NCBI RefSeq assembly: GCF_042660705.1
Contig: NZ_JBHSUQ010000001.1
Reading direction: 5' to 3' (one strand)
DNA length: 64,000 nucleotides
Origin: Undibacterium_A arcticum
GTDB taxonomy: Bacteria > Pseudomonadota > Gammaproteobacteria > Burkholderiales > Burkholderiaceae_D
The notes beneath the pieces are model-generated. The model was given only the letters and a program-made list of their open reading frames with translations. It had not been told where the DNA came from and did not search any database. The translations under genes and the position numbers were made by a program. Shown here in pieces: positions 36,409 to 45,775 of this stretch (positions are counted from its first letter, which is position 1; every line of letters starts with the position of its first letter).

Positions 36409-36792
36409 ATGAACGACCGCGTGCCTAAGCCAGACGCCGGCGCTTTGCCGTCGATTCCCGCCAAACGCTACTTCACCATTGGCGAAGTGAGCGAACTGTG
36501 CGGCGTCAAGCCGCACGTGCTGCGTTACTGGGAGCAGGAATTCACGCAACTGAAACCTGTGAAGCGGCGCGGCAACCGCCGTTATTATCAACACCATGAA
36601 GTGCTGCTGATCCGGCGCATACGCGAACTGCTGTACGAGCAGGGATTCACCATCAGCGGTGCGCGCAACAAGCTCGATAGCCGCATCGATGACGCCGATC
36701 ATGCCAATCAAGCGACGGCGATGCCCTCGACCGGGTTGGACGCCGGCGTCATCCGGAACGAACTGCTGGAAATCCTTGAACTGCTAAAGTAG
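36409..36792 (+). CDS. MerR family transcriptional regulator
   Basis: A 127-residue MerR-type protein: HTH (KRYFTIGEVSELCGVKPHVLRYWEQEF) and wing (RRGNRRYYQHHEV) at residues 20-75, then a short dimerisation helix. There is no cysteine-rich effector domain of the metal-sensing type. It lies directly after ihfA as in many proteobacteria and its signal and targets are not known. Confidence 0.9.
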   Translation: MNDRVPKPDAGALPSIPAKRYFTIGEVSELCGVKPHVLRYWEQEFTQLKPVKRRGNRRYYQHHEVLLIRRIRELLYEQGFTISGARNKLDSRIDDADHANQATAMPSTGLDAGVIRNELLEILELLK

Positions 36793-37247
36793 TCATGCGT
36801 AGTCATGCGCCAAACCCTGAGTGAAGGGCAGGCGGTCCAACAAAGTCGCTGCTCGCGACTTTTTTTGTTGGGCGTGTCCCGTCCTAAACTAGGTTGCCGA
36901 GCGCGTCGCTGGGCCGGGTGGTGGGAGTTTGGGGAGTATCGTGCCAAATTGCTCGGAAGGCCACGAAAACAAAGCGCTGCTATAAATACACGGGCCAGTA
37001 TTTACTTCAGGCGAAAACCAGGAACCGATGGCGCCTAGTCCGTCCTGAAGGCATGGAGATGGTTTCCTGTCGCATGCGCATGGCCGACCAGATGCATGCC
37101 CGCCACCGGCTTCCTGGCAAATTATTCGGCGCACACCGGGCGCCGCAGGCGTGCGTTACATTACCGTCTGCGCGAGCGCCGTCCTATGCGGGCGATTCTG
37201 GCCATTCATTCCGCATTGAAATCTACCGCAGGTAAGAAAGTTCGCCC
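36793..37247. other. Intergenic region after the MerR gene
   Basis: It contains the terminator at 36842-36867 and about 380 further bases with only weak open frames on both strands. No tRNA or other RNA gene could be folded here by eye. Confidence 0.45.
36842..36867 (+). terminator. Terminator of the pheST-ihfA-merR operon
   Basis: Arms AAAGTCGC (36842-36849) and GCGACTTT (36855-36862) with loop TGCTC are followed by a T-run. It ends about 50-75 bases after the MerR stop. Confidence 0.85.
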
Positions 37248-39065
37248 ATGTTCAGGCAAATTGGCGCTAAGTGTAATCAACCAATATTAAAAGCTGCCTT
37301 CATGCTGCTGTTCGCGTGGGTTGGTGCGACCTGTCCGGCGGTCGCGGCCGACCTGTCCAAGACCTTGCGGGTGCTGATCCCGAACGGTGAGACCGGCATC
37401 GACCCGGCCACCGCGTCAGACGCCAATACCGGCAGCCTGATCGAAAACATTTTCGATCCCTTGCTGCACTACGACTATCTGGCGCGGCCGCTGAAGCTGC
37501 AGCCCAACACCGTCAGCGCGATGCCCGAGGTTAGCAGCGACGGTCGGGTCTATACCTTCCGCCTCCGGCCCGGGATTTATTTCACCCCGGATCCGGCCTT
37601 CAAGGGCAAGCAGCGCGAATTGACTGCGGACGACTATGTCTACAGCTTCAAGCGCATCTACGACCCGGCGTTGAAATCGCCATGGATGTTTCTGTTTGAA
37701 AACAAGATCGCCGGCGATCAGTCGCTGCTGCAGATGCGCAAGCACGGCCGCTTCGACACCCAGACGCGGGTGCCGGGCGTGCGCGCGCTGGATCGTTACA
37801 CGCTGCGTATCGAGCTGACCGAGCGGGATAGCAATTTCCTGTTCAAGATGGCCATGCCGGCCACCGGCGCGGTGGCGCGCGAAGTGATGGAGGCGTATGC
37901 CGGCGACACCGGCTCGCATCCGGTCGGCACCGGCCCATATTTGATCAAGGAATGGCAGCGTGCCAGCCGCATTTTGCTGGAAGCCAATCCCGACTATCGC
38001 GAAATGTTCTTCGACGGCACGCCGGGAGACAATGACGAGGACCGCAAGCTGGCCGCCGCTTTACGAGGTAAACGCATGCCGATCATTGGCCGGATCGAGG
38101 TCAAGGTGATCGAAGAACAGCAGCCGCGGGTGCTGGGCTTTCTGAACCGCGAATTCGACTACCTGAATCAGGTGCCGGCGCCGCTGTCGGACATGGTGTT
38201 AAAGGATGGCAAGCTCAGGCCCGAACTGGCGCAACGCGGCATCAGGCTGACGCTGTTTCCGCTGCTGCAGACCAATTACATGTGGATGAACATGGAAGAC
38301 CCGGTGCTCGGCGGCTATACCACGGAGAAAGTGGCGCTGCGGCGCGCGATTGCGCTCAGTTACAACGGCGCCGAGGATATCCGCATCCTGCAAAAAGGGC
38401 TGGCGCTGCCGGCGACTACGCCGTTGCCGCCGGACGTGCTGGGCTATGATCCGGCGTTCCGTAGCGCCCTCCGTTATGACCCGGCGCTGGCGCGCCAGTT
38501 GCTCGAGCGTTTCGGCTATGTCGACCGCGATGGTGACGGCTATCGCGAGATGCCCGACGGCAAGCCGCTGACCTTGGTGATGCACACCATTGCGTCGACC
38601 ACCGGCCGCTTGCGTGACGAATTGTGGCGGCGCAGCCTGGACGCAATCGGCATCCGCATCGTGTTCAAGAACGACAAATACACCGAGATCATCAAGGCCT
38701 CGCGCCTGGGCAAGGTGCAGATGTTCGACACCGGCTGGGTCGCCGATTTTCCCGATGGCGAGAATTACTTCCAGCTGCTGTACAGCGCCAATGTCGGTGG
38801 CGCCAACTACGCACGCTTCAATCTGGCGGCCTACGACAAGCTGTACCTGCAGTCGCGCCCATTGCCGGAATCGCCCGAGCGGCGCCGTCTGTACAGCGCG
38901 ATGACCCAGACCATCCTGGCCTATACGCCGTGGGTGCTCGGCATCATTCCGTTGTCGGCCGACGTCTGCCAGCCGTGGTTGCGAAATTACAAACGGCATC
39001 CGGTGGAGAACACCACCTGGCGCTACTTGGACATCGATCTGGCGCAGCGCCAGGCGGGAAAATGA
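37248..39065 (+). CDS. ABC transporter substrate-binding protein, family 5 (peptide/nickel type)
   Basis: A 605-residue exported SBP_bac_5 protein. It has an N-terminal signal peptide (about 1-34, cleavage likely after AVAA), then the family start LRVLIPNGETGIDPATASDANTGSLIENIFDPL, a typical LTADDYVYSFKRIYDP segment and a C-terminal lobe. No permease or ATPase genes are adjacent, so it is an orphan or works with a transporter elsewhere. The ligand is unknown; related proteins bind peptides. No lipobox is visible. Confidence 0.88.
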   Translation: MFRQIGAKCNQPILKAAFMLLFAWVGATCPAVAADLSKTLRVLIPNGETGIDPATASDANTGSLIENIFDPLLHYDYLARPLKLQPNTVSAMPEVSSDGRVYTFRLRPGIYFTPDPAFKGKQRELTADDYVYSFKRIYDPALKSPWMFLFENKIAGDQSLLQMRKHGRFDTQTRVPGVRALDRYTLRIELTERDSNFLFKMAMPATGAVAREVMEAYAGDTGSHPVGTGPYLIKEWQRASRILLEANPDYREMFFDGTPGDNDEDRKLAAALRGKRMPIIGRIEVKVIEEQQPRVLGFLNREFDYLNQVPAPLSDMVLKDGKLRPELAQRGIRLTLFPLLQTNYMWMNMEDPVLGGYTTEKVALRRAIALSYNGAEDIRILQKGLALPATTPLPPDVLGYDPAFRSALRYDPALARQLLERFGYVDRDGDGYREMPDGKPLTLVMHTIASTTGRLRDELWRRSLDAIGIRIVFKNDKYTEIIKASRLGKVQMFDTGWVADFPDGENYFQLLYSANVGGANYARFNLAAYDKLYLQSRPLPESPERRRLYSAMTQTILAYTPWVLGIIPLSADVCQPWLRNYKRHPVENTTWRYLDIDLAQRQAGK

Positions 39066-39412
39066 CGCAATGCGAGGTTGCCGGCGGCTGTAATCAGGGC
39101 GTAGCGCAGTAGGATGGGTGTAACCCATCACCCACGTCCGTAATGATGGGTTACACCCATCCTACCTTTGATGCGATTGCCCTGCGGCGGTAATGCAGAT
39201 AATTGACAATATATCAAAACGTCAACCTCGCTTTGAGCAAAAACTCTGAGGCCGGCAAGTATGCTGGACCCGGCTCACATTATCTGCGTTTAAATGAGCT
39301 GCCGATACCCAGAACCGCGCCAAGGCAATTCATCGATTCTCTTTTTTTAATCAAGGCATTAGACGAAACCGGCAAGAGTCGGTAGACTTGAGGGCTTTTT
39401 GCAAGGGCTAAC
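39066..39412. other. Intergenic region with long inverted repeat before prfC
   Basis: This 347-base gap holds the 22-bp perfect inverted repeat at 39109-39165; the rest (39166-39412) presumably holds the prfC promoter. No gene is seen. Confidence 0.5.
39109..39165. repeat. REP-like inverted repeat (22-bp arms)
   Basis: Perfect 22-bp arms (39109-39130 and 39144-39165, core GTAGGATGGGTGTAACCCAT and its inverse) flank a 13-base loop. This GGATGGGTGTAACCC motif is of a type found as dispersed palindromic repeats in many proteobacteria. It lies 44 bases after the substrate-binding protein stop. No T-run follows. Confidence 0.85.
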
Positions 39413-41083
39413 ATGGCCACCGATTCAGACCTGCCGGAAATCGACACCGGCACCGCGCCCGAGGCGACCCCAACGCGCAATGCGCCGGCCGCGCAAATCG
39501 CACGCGAAGTGCAGCGCCGCCGTACCTTCGGCATCATTTCCCACCCCGACGCCGGCAAGACCACGCTGACCGAAAAGCTGCTGCTGTTCTCGGGCGCGAT
39601 TCAGTTGGCCGGCACTGTCAAGGCGCGCAAGAGCGGCCGTCACGCGACCTCGGACTGGATGGAGATCGAGAAGCAGCGCGGAATTTCCGTCGCCAGCTCG
39701 GTGATGCAGTTCGAATACCGCGACCACGTGGTCAACCTGCTCGACACGCCGGGTCACCAGGATTTCTCGGAAGACACCTACCGCGTGCTGACCGCGGTCG
39801 ACTCGGCATTGATGGTGATCGACGCTGCCAAGGGTGTGGAAGCGCAAACGATCAAGCTGCTCAACGTCTGCCGCATGCGCAACACGCCGATCATCACCTT
39901 CATGAACAAGATGGACCGCGAGACCCGCGATCCGCTGGAACTGCTGGACGAGCTGGAATCGGTGCTCGACATCCGGTGCGCGCCGGTGACCTGGCCGATC
40001 GGCATGGGCAAGACTTTCCGCGGCGTGTACCACCTGCTGCGCGACGAGATCATGCTGTTTGCCGCCGGCAGCGAGAAGGCCGACCAGGCTTTTGAAGTGA
40101 TCAAGGGCATCGACAACCCGCGCCTGGCCGAGATGTTCCCGCTCGAGATCGAGCAGCTGAAGATGGAAGTCGAGCTGGTGCATGGCGCCTCGCATCCGTT
40201 CGATCTGGAGGCGTTTTTGGCCGGTACCCAGACCCCGGTATTCTTCGGCTCGGCCATCAACAACTTCGGCGTGCGCGAGATCCTCAATGCGCTGCTCGAC
40301 TGGGCTCAGCCGCCGCGCGAGCGCGACGCGACGGTGCGCGCGGTGGCGCCGACCGAAGCGCTGTTTTCCGGCTTCGTGTTCAAGATCCAGGCCAATATGG
40401 ACCCGGCTCATCGCGACCGTATCGCGTTTCTGCGGGTCTGCTCCGGCCGCTTCGAGCGCGGCATGAAGATCAAGCATCTGCGCCTGAATCGCGAAATCAA
40501 GGTATCGAACGTAGTGACCTTCATGGCGTCGAGCCGTGAACAAGTCGAGGAGGCGTATGCCGGCGACATCATCGGCCTGCCGAATCACGGCAACATGCAG
40601 ATCGGCGACAGCTTCTCCGAAGGGGAGTTGCTGCAGTTCACCGGCATCCCGTACTTCGCGCCGGACTTTTTCCGCTCGGTGCGGATTCGCAACCCGCTCA
40701 AGGTCAAGCAGCTACACAAGGGCTTGCAGCAGCTGGGCGAAGAGGGCGCGGTGCAGGTGTTCAAGCCGGTGCAGGGCGGCGAACTGGTACTCGGTGCGGT
40801 CGGCGTGCTGCAGTTTGAAGTGGTCGCCAGTCGCCTGATGAACGAATACGGCGTCGACGCGGTATTCGAAGGCACCAGCATCAGCAGCGCACGCTGGGTC
40901 AGCGGCGACGACAAGCGGGTTCTGGCGGATTTTGAAAGGGCGCTCGGCCACAACGTCGCCTACGATGCGGCCGGCAACATGGCTTACCTGGCAACGTCGG
41001 GCGTCAATCTGAAGCTGACGCAGGAGCGCTGGCCGAAGCTGACCTTCCATGCGACGCGCGAACATGCGGTGAAGCTGGCGTAG
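39413..41083 (+). CDS. prfC: Peptide chain release factor 3
   Basis: A 556-residue translational GTPase. G1 is HPDAGKTT, G2 region QRGISVASS, G3 DTPGHQD and G4 NKMD; the domain II and C-terminal RF3 domains follow (FRSVRIRNPLKVKQLHKGLQQLGEEG). RF3 recycles RF1/RF2 after termination and helps quality control. A ~20-residue Thr/Pro/Ala-rich N-terminal extension precedes the usual start. The frame is intact; a strong terminator follows. Confidence 0.96.
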   Translation: MATDSDLPEIDTGTAPEATPTRNAPAAQIAREVQRRRTFGIISHPDAGKTTLTEKLLLFSGAIQLAGTVKARKSGRHATSDWMEIEKQRGISVASSVMQFEYRDHVVNLLDTPGHQDFSEDTYRVLTAVDSALMVIDAAKGVEAQTIKLLNVCRMRNTPIITFMNKMDRETRDPLELLDELESVLDIRCAPVTWPIGMGKTFRGVYHLLRDEIMLFAAGSEKADQAFEVIKGIDNPRLAEMFPLEIEQLKMEVELVHGASHPFDLEAFLAGTQTPVFFGSAINNFGVREILNALLDWAQPPRERDATVRAVAPTEALFSGFVFKIQANMDPAHRDRIAFLRVCSGRFERGMKIKHLRLNREIKVSNVVTFMASSREQVEEAYAGDIIGLPNHGNMQIGDSFSEGELLQFTGIPYFAPDFFRSVRIRNPLKVKQLHKGLQQLGEEGAVQVFKPVQGGELVLGAVGVLQFEVVASRLMNEYGVDAVFEGTSISSARWVSGDDKRVLADFERALGHNVAYDAAGNMAYLATSGVNLKLTQERWPKLTFHATREHAVKLA

Positions 41084-41111
41084 TCGGTTTCAGCGCTGGC
41101 TGGAATAATCG

Positions 41112-41148
41112 ATTGGCGAAGTTGCATTGCAGCTTCGCCAATTTTTTT
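41112..41148 (+). terminator. Terminator of prfC
   Basis: Arms ATTGGCGAAG (41112-41121) and CTTCGCCAAT (41133-41142) with an 11-base loop are followed by a T-run. It lies 28 bases after the prfC stop. Confidence 0.88.
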
Positions 41149-41197
41149 GCCTTTATGGCAATAAAGCAACATAACGCACGCTGAATTGCGATTAGTT

Positions 41198-41677
41198 GTC
41201 ATCCCTGCTTTTCGACATGGTCAGGATAAACTGGCCTGCGGCCATGGAGGAATCCAGTGTCTTATGTCGATTGCCCGGTGGCAGCAGCAACATGGGAATG
41301 GGCAATCATGGGTGTTTTCCATGCATCGGCTTTGTCAACGGTCGCGCCATTGCAAAGAACGCCACTGGATCCCTGCGTGCGCAGGGATGACGGTGCTATT
41401 TTCTGGTTCATGGATACAAAACATACCGCTGGTAAAGGAGTGTCGACGGGAGTTTGCAATGCACCGCCGATGTGTGATTAGCTGTCATTCCTGCGCACGC
41501 AGGAATCCAGTGTCTTCCGTCGATTGCCCGGTGGCGGCAGCAGCATCGGATTGGGCAATCATGGGTGTTTCCCATGTGTCGGCTCTGTCAACGGTCGCGC
41601 GCCATTGCGGAGAACGCCACTGGATCCCTCCGTGGCCGCAGGTCAGTTTATCCTGAGATGTCGTGGGGCAGGATGAC
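41198..41677. repeat. Duplicated 194-bp palindromic-ended repeat element
   Basis: Two direct copies, 41198-41391 and 41484-41677, are each 194 bases long and share a core beginning around GATTGCCCGGTGGC and ending AACGCCACTGGATCCCT. Each copy starts GTCAT and ends ATGAC and carries inverted termini: AGGAATCCAGTG near the left and CCACTGGATCC near the right. Flanking sequence is also similar with a period of 286 bases, and the right flank runs into the 3' end of the acyltransferase gene. It looks like a non-coding, MITE-like element that underwent tandem duplication and drift. No transposase or gene is seen in the interval 41084-41687. Confidence 0.75.
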
Positions 41678-41687
41678 GGCCGAATTT

Positions 41688-42875
41688 TCAGGTCTGCGGA
41701 TACACAAGATCCGGCTGGTAGCGCGGTGTTTTCACAGCGACGGCGCCGCTAAGCTTGTTATCGATCCAGACGCCGACCCGCTTGATCAGGCGTGCCAGCG
41801 GCTGCTCCAGGTAACGGTAACTGAGCGTCGCCAGTGCAATCGACGCCAGCAGGGACAGTGTCGCAAAGCTGAGCATATGGGTGAATGATTCCTCGCCGAT
41901 GGCGCGAAATGCTGCGCCGAGCCAGTCGCGCGCGATGATGTGCACCAGGTACAGTGAATACGAGATATTGCCCAGCCACACAAACAGCGGCGGGATGCGC
42001 AGCGGCGCCAGCTTGTCGGTAGCCGCCAGCGCCAGTACCAGCAGGATCACCGACGGGCCCCAGCGGGTGATGCCGTGGCCAGCCTGGAAGCCGGTCAGAA
42101 ATTGCGCGACGAAGAGCGTCACGGCCAGCGCCAGCAGCGCGCGCGCACTGCGCTGGCCAGGCAGGTTAAAGCGCGACTGATACAGCCAGCCGATCATCAG
42201 GCCAAACACGAAATCCCAGATGATCGGATTGGCGACTACGTTCAAATAACGCTCGGGGAAGAAATAGTCGTTGTAGCCGTCGAAGGACAGCCTGCCGTGC
42301 ATGAGCGGCAGCACGACCAGGAAATAGCCGATGAGCGCGGCAAATGCCGGCCAGCGCAGTCGCTTGAACAACAAGGATGCGCCCAGCGCCAGGTAAAACC
42401 AGGCTTCGTAATTGAGCGACCAGCCGACGAACAGGCTGGCAAAGCCGAGCCAGGGGCCGTTATTGGTCGCCAGCGGCTGAAATAGCAGGCTGCTGAGCAG
42501 ATTGTCGTAGGTTGCCGGATTGGCGAGATAACCTGCCTCATGCGGCACCGCGAACACGAACGCCAGCGAAAACAGCGCGTACATCGGCCAAATTCTGGCA
42601 AAACGCTTGCTTACGAAAGATGCCGCATCGGCCAGCCCGCCCGTCAACTTGCTGGTAGTGACCCACATGATGAAGCCGCTGACCACGAAGAAGATATCGA
42701 CCCCGACCGGCGCGTTCACAAACAGCGAATGGAAACCGTAGGCGGCAAACGGATTGGTCACGTCATGCCGGTAGTGATACAGCACCACCAATACCGCGGC
42801 AATGCCGCGCAGCATCTGGATAAAGGCGATGGTGGAGCGCTTCGGCGCAGGCGTGATGGGGACTGAAACGGGCAA
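41688..42875 (-). CDS. Acyltransferase-3 family membrane protein (OafA/YrhL type)
   Basis: A 395-residue polytopic membrane protein with about ten hydrophobic segments. The N-terminal IQMLRGIAAVLVVLYHYRHD contains the conserved Arg and catalytic His region of acyltransferase-3 (AT3) enzymes, and VDIFFVVSGFIMWVT is the second family motif. These enzymes O-acetylate or acylate sugars of surface polysaccharides. There is no C-terminal SGNH domain. Neighbouring genes do not define a substrate. Its 3' end lies in duplicated repeat sequence; the frame is intact. Confidence 0.9.
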   Translation of the reverse strand: MPVSVPITPAPKRSTIAFIQMLRGIAAVLVVLYHYRHDVTNPFAAYGFHSLFVNAPVGVDIFFVVSGFIMWVTTSKLTGGLADAASFVSKRFARIWPMYALFSLAFVFAVPHEAGYLANPATYDNLLSSLLFQPLATNNGPWLGFASLFVGWSLNYEAWFYLALGASLLFKRLRWPAFAALIGYFLVVLPLMHGRLSFDGYNDYFFPERYLNVVANPIIWDFVFGLMIGWLYQSRFNLPGQRSARALLALAVTLFVAQFLTGFQAGHGITRWGPSVILLVLALAATDKLAPLRIPPLFVWLGNISYSLYLVHIIARDWLGAAFRAIGEESFTHMLSFATLSLLASIALATLSYRYLEQPLARLIKRVGVWIDNKLSGAVAVKTPRYQPDLVYPQT

Positions 42876-42980
42876 GACCAGGTCCTTTCTTGTTGTTCGG
42901 TATGCTGCTCTGGCGCGGCCTGTACAGCGTTGGCGATGATGCCGTGCAAAAAATGCGCTAATTATCCCGCGGATTCAGAC

Positions 42981-44054
42981 ACGAAGTGCAACTTTGATTA
43001 TTCGGTTGAAGGGCCAGATGCGGTAGCATTCGCGCCTTTTGACCAGCCAGTCGAAAGTTGCCGAATATGCGCTACACCCACCTGACCCGAGACGAACGAT
43101 ACCAAATTCACGAGCTGCGAGTAGAAAAAAATACGGCCAGCGAGATAGCAAAAAAGCTGGGCCGCAACAAATCGACCATCAGTCGGGAACTCAAACGAAA
43201 TGCCGGCAAGTATCGCTGGAAGCCAACCCAAGCCCATGGCTTGGCACAGGAGCGTCAGAAGAATTGCCGCAATGCCCGCCGCATCACAGACGCCCACTGG
43301 GCAGCAGTTACCGCCTATATCCGCCTCGATCTGTCGCCGGAACAGGCAATTCACCGCCTGAAGTTAGAGAACAAGAGCGTCGCCATCAGTCACGAAACCG
43401 TCTACCGGCACATCTATGCCAACCAACGAGGCAGTGGCGATCTGGTCAAGCATTTGCGTGGCCAGAAGATCTATCGCAAGCGTTATGGCAGCGGCCAACA
43501 ACGGCGCGGCATGATTAAGAACCGCGTCAGTATTGACGAACGCCCCAACATCGTCGACCAGAAAACGCGCCTCGGTGACTGGGAGGGCGATACGGTGATC
43601 GGCAAAGGCCAGCAAGGCGTACTGGTCACTCTGGTGGAGCGGCGCTCACGCTATACCCTGGCACAGCGGTTGGACAGCAAGCATGCCGATGGGGTCAGTT
43701 CTGCCATTAACAGGCTGCTGACGCCGCATAAGGACAAGTGTCACACCATCACGTTCGACAATGGCCGCGAGTTTGCCGGCCATGAAGCCATTGCCGCTCA
43801 TCTGCAAGCTGCAGTGTACTTCGCGCATCCCTATCATTCCTGGGAGCGCGGGGTCAACGAGAACACCAACGGCTTGATACGGCAATACCATCCGAAGAAC
43901 ACCAATCTGAAACAGGTGAGCCAGGAACAGGTCCAGCTGACGTTGCACAAACTGAACCACCGGCCAAGGAAATGTCTCGGTTACCAGACGCCACATGAGG
44001 TATTCTTTGGCCTCCAGATACTCCCACTAAATTCCATCGTCAGTTGCACTTCAT
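42981..44054 (+). mobile_element. IS30-family insertion sequence (complete)
   Basis: Terminal inverted repeats with GAAGTGCAACT at the left (42983-42993) and AGTTGCACTTC at the right (44042-44052), extended to about 13 bases with one mismatch, enclose a single IS30-type transposase. The element is 1.07 kb, the size usual for the family. A clear target-site duplication could not be read. It inserted between the acyltransferase-3 gene and the MFS gene without interrupting a recognisable gene. Confidence 0.85.
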
Positions 44055-44056
44055 AG
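43067..44056 (+). CDS. IS30 family transposase
   Basis: A 329-residue DDE transposase: N-terminal HTH (RDERYQIHELRVEKNTASEIAKKLGRNKSTISREL split in two turns), then catalytic residues in LGDWEGDTVIG (Asp), ITFDNGREFAGH (Asp) and ENTNGLIRQY (Glu), the IS30 triad. The ATG at 43067 is preferred over the earlier TTG. The frame is intact and the catalytic triad complete, so the element may be mobile. The stop codon TAG ends two bases beyond the right inverted repeat, so it is completed by flanking DNA. Confidence 0.93.
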   Translation: MRYTHLTRDERYQIHELRVEKNTASEIAKKLGRNKSTISRELKRNAGKYRWKPTQAHGLAQERQKNCRNARRITDAHWAAVTAYIRLDLSPEQAIHRLKLENKSVAISHETVYRHIYANQRGSGDLVKHLRGQKIYRKRYGSGQQRRGMIKNRVSIDERPNIVDQKTRLGDWEGDTVIGKGQQGVLVTLVERRSRYTLAQRLDSKHADGVSSAINRLLTPHKDKCHTITFDNGREFAGHEAIAAHLQAAVYFAHPYHSWERGVNENTNGLIRQYHPKNTNLKQVSQEQVQLTLHKLNHRPRKCLGYQTPHEVFFGLQILPLNSIVSCTS

Positions 44057-44341
44057 TTGAATCCGCGTCCACTAATTGCACCGATTTCATCAAAAGCCCG
44101 TCAAATTCGACCCGTGTGTAGGGTTGACTATTGTATTTGGTCAAGGTTCCTTATGTCGCGCCGGCGCCGGCCGACTTCCCTGTGAGAATTGTCGGCGTCG
44201 ATTACACTGGAGCCTTCGGTCACCTGCTACGGAATCGCGCGAATTTTTTATCGCGCGCTGCATGTAGCGTTTCATGGAACGCAACATTGACCGCGTTGTA
44301 TCGCTTTCAGTTTCATCACTTCATTCTCCTCTGCCAACGCC
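44057..44341. other. Spacer between IS30 and the MFS gene
   Basis: About 285 bases without a convincing gene. It presumably holds the promoter of the MFS exporter; no consensus site was identified. Confidence 0.4.
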
Positions 44342-45775
44342 ATGATGCCCGCGATCTCCCCGTCCGCCACCAGCGCCGACAGCGTCAAGCGCCTGCTGCC
44401 GTGGCTGGTGGCGGTGGCCTTCTTCATGGAAGCGCTCGACACCACGATCATCAATACCGCTGTGCCGACCATCGCCGGCGCGCTCGAGGTGGGGCCGCTC
44501 AGCCTGAAGGCAGCGCTCACCAGCTATACCTTGAGTCTGGCGGTATTCATCCCGGTCAGCGGCTGGGTGGCGGATCGGTTCGGCACCCGCCGGGTGTTCG
44601 CGGCGGCGGTCGTGATCTTCACGCTCGGTTCGCTGCTGTCGGGCTTGTCGGTCAGTCTGCCGATGCTGGTCGGATCACGTATCGTGCAAGGCTTTGGCGG
44701 CGCGATGATGATGCCGGTCGGTCGCATCGCGATGGTACGCACCTTTCCGAAGTCGGAACTGCTGAAGGCGATGAGCTTCGTCGTCATCCCCGGCCTGATC
44801 GGGCCGACTCTGGGGCCGCTGGTCGGTGGCCTGATCGTGCATTTTCTGCATTGGCGCATGATCTTCTTCGTCAATATCCCGATTGGCCTGCTCGGACTGT
44901 ACCTGATCCTCCGGCATATGCCGGATTACCGGCTGGCGCAGCCGGCGCCACTCGACGGTACCGGGTTTGTGCTGTTTGGGCTGGGTATCGCATTGCTGTC
45001 GTATGTGCTGGAAGTTTTCGGCGAGCATGGGATGGGTACCGGCGGCGTGCTGTTTCTGCTGGCAGTGGCGATCTCCTTGCTGGCCCTGTACTGGCGGCAT
45101 GCGATGAGTCTGGCGCGGCCCTTGTTGCGGCTCGATCTGTTTGCCACACGTACGTTTCGGGTCGCCGTGATCGGTAGTTTCTTGACACGGCTGGGTGTCG
45201 GCGGCATGCCGTTTCTGTTGCCGCTGCTGTACCAGATCGGGCTCGGCTTCCAGGCTTGGCAAGCCGGCCTCTTGCTGATGCCGCAGGCGCTGGCTGCGAT
45301 GAGCATGAAGATGATCGTGCAGCGCATCCTGACGCGCTTCGGCTATCGACGGGTGCTGATCGTCAATACCTGCCTGATCGGGTTGACCATTGCGCTGTTT
45401 GCGACCGTTACCAGCGCCACGCCGGTGTGGCTGATCGTGCTGCAGGCTTTCCTGTTCGGCTTCTTCTCGTCCTTGCATTACAGCAGCGTGAACACGCTGG
45501 TGTTCACCGATCTCGGCGACGCCGATACCAGCATGGGCAGCAGTATTTCCAGCACGGTACAGCAGCTGTCGATCAGTTTCGGGATTGCCCTGGCGTCGCT
45601 GATTACCGGGCTATTCCTCGGTGGTGCGACGGACGCGGCGGTACCGCAGATGACGCGCGCGATTCATTACGCCTTCATCGTGCTGGGGGCGGTGACGGTG
45701 ATGTCGACGCTGCTATTCAGTCGACTGCGCCCGACCGACGGACAGAGCGTCAGTCGGTATGGACAGGGCAAGTAG
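44342..45775 (+). CDS. DHA2 (EmrB/QacA) family MFS drug exporter
   Basis: A 477-residue transporter with about 14 membrane segments. The first segments carry LDTTIINTAVPTIAG (motif D1 of DHA), GWVADRFGTRRVF (motif A) and GSRIVQGFGGAMMMPVGR (motif B), and GLIGPTLGPLVGG is motif C, the antiporter motif. This places it in the 14-TMS DHA2 family of proton-driven multidrug exporters. It is transcribed alone, downstream of the IS30 copy. Substrate unknown. Confidence 0.9.
   Translation: MMPAISPSATSADSVKRLLPWLVAVAFFMEALDTTIINTAVPTIAGALEVGPLSLKAALTSYTLSLAVFIPVSGWVADRFGTRRVFAAAVVIFTLGSLLSGLSVSLPMLVGSRIVQGFGGAMMMPVGRIAMVRTFPKSELLKAMSFVVIPGLIGPTLGPLVGGLIVHFLHWRMIFFVNIPIGLLGLYLILRHMPDYRLAQPAPLDGTGFVLFGLGIALLSYVLEVFGEHGMGTGGVLFLLAVAISLLALYWRHAMSLARPLLRLDLFATRTFRVAVIGSFLTRLGVGGMPFLLPLLYQIGLGFQAWQAGLLLMPQALAAMSMKMIVQRILTRFGYRRVLIVNTCLIGLTIALFATVTSATPVWLIVLQAFLFGFFSSLHYSSVNTLVFTDLGDADTSMGSSISSTVQQLSISFGIALASLITGLFLGGATDAAVPQMTRAIHYAFIVLGAVTVMSTLLFSRLRPTDGQSVSRYGQGK

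Noticed and set aside
36894..37235. 113-codon frame after the MerR gene
   Set aside because: No ribosome site or recognisable family; composition not protein-like.
41196..41656. Short open frames within the 194-bp duplicated element
   Set aside because: They lie in palindromic repeat DNA and occur on several frames of both strands, so they are by-products of the repeat.
44131..45177. 348-codon plus frame overlapping the MFS exporter
   Set aside because: It is the same DNA in another frame; the MFS frame has all family motifs.
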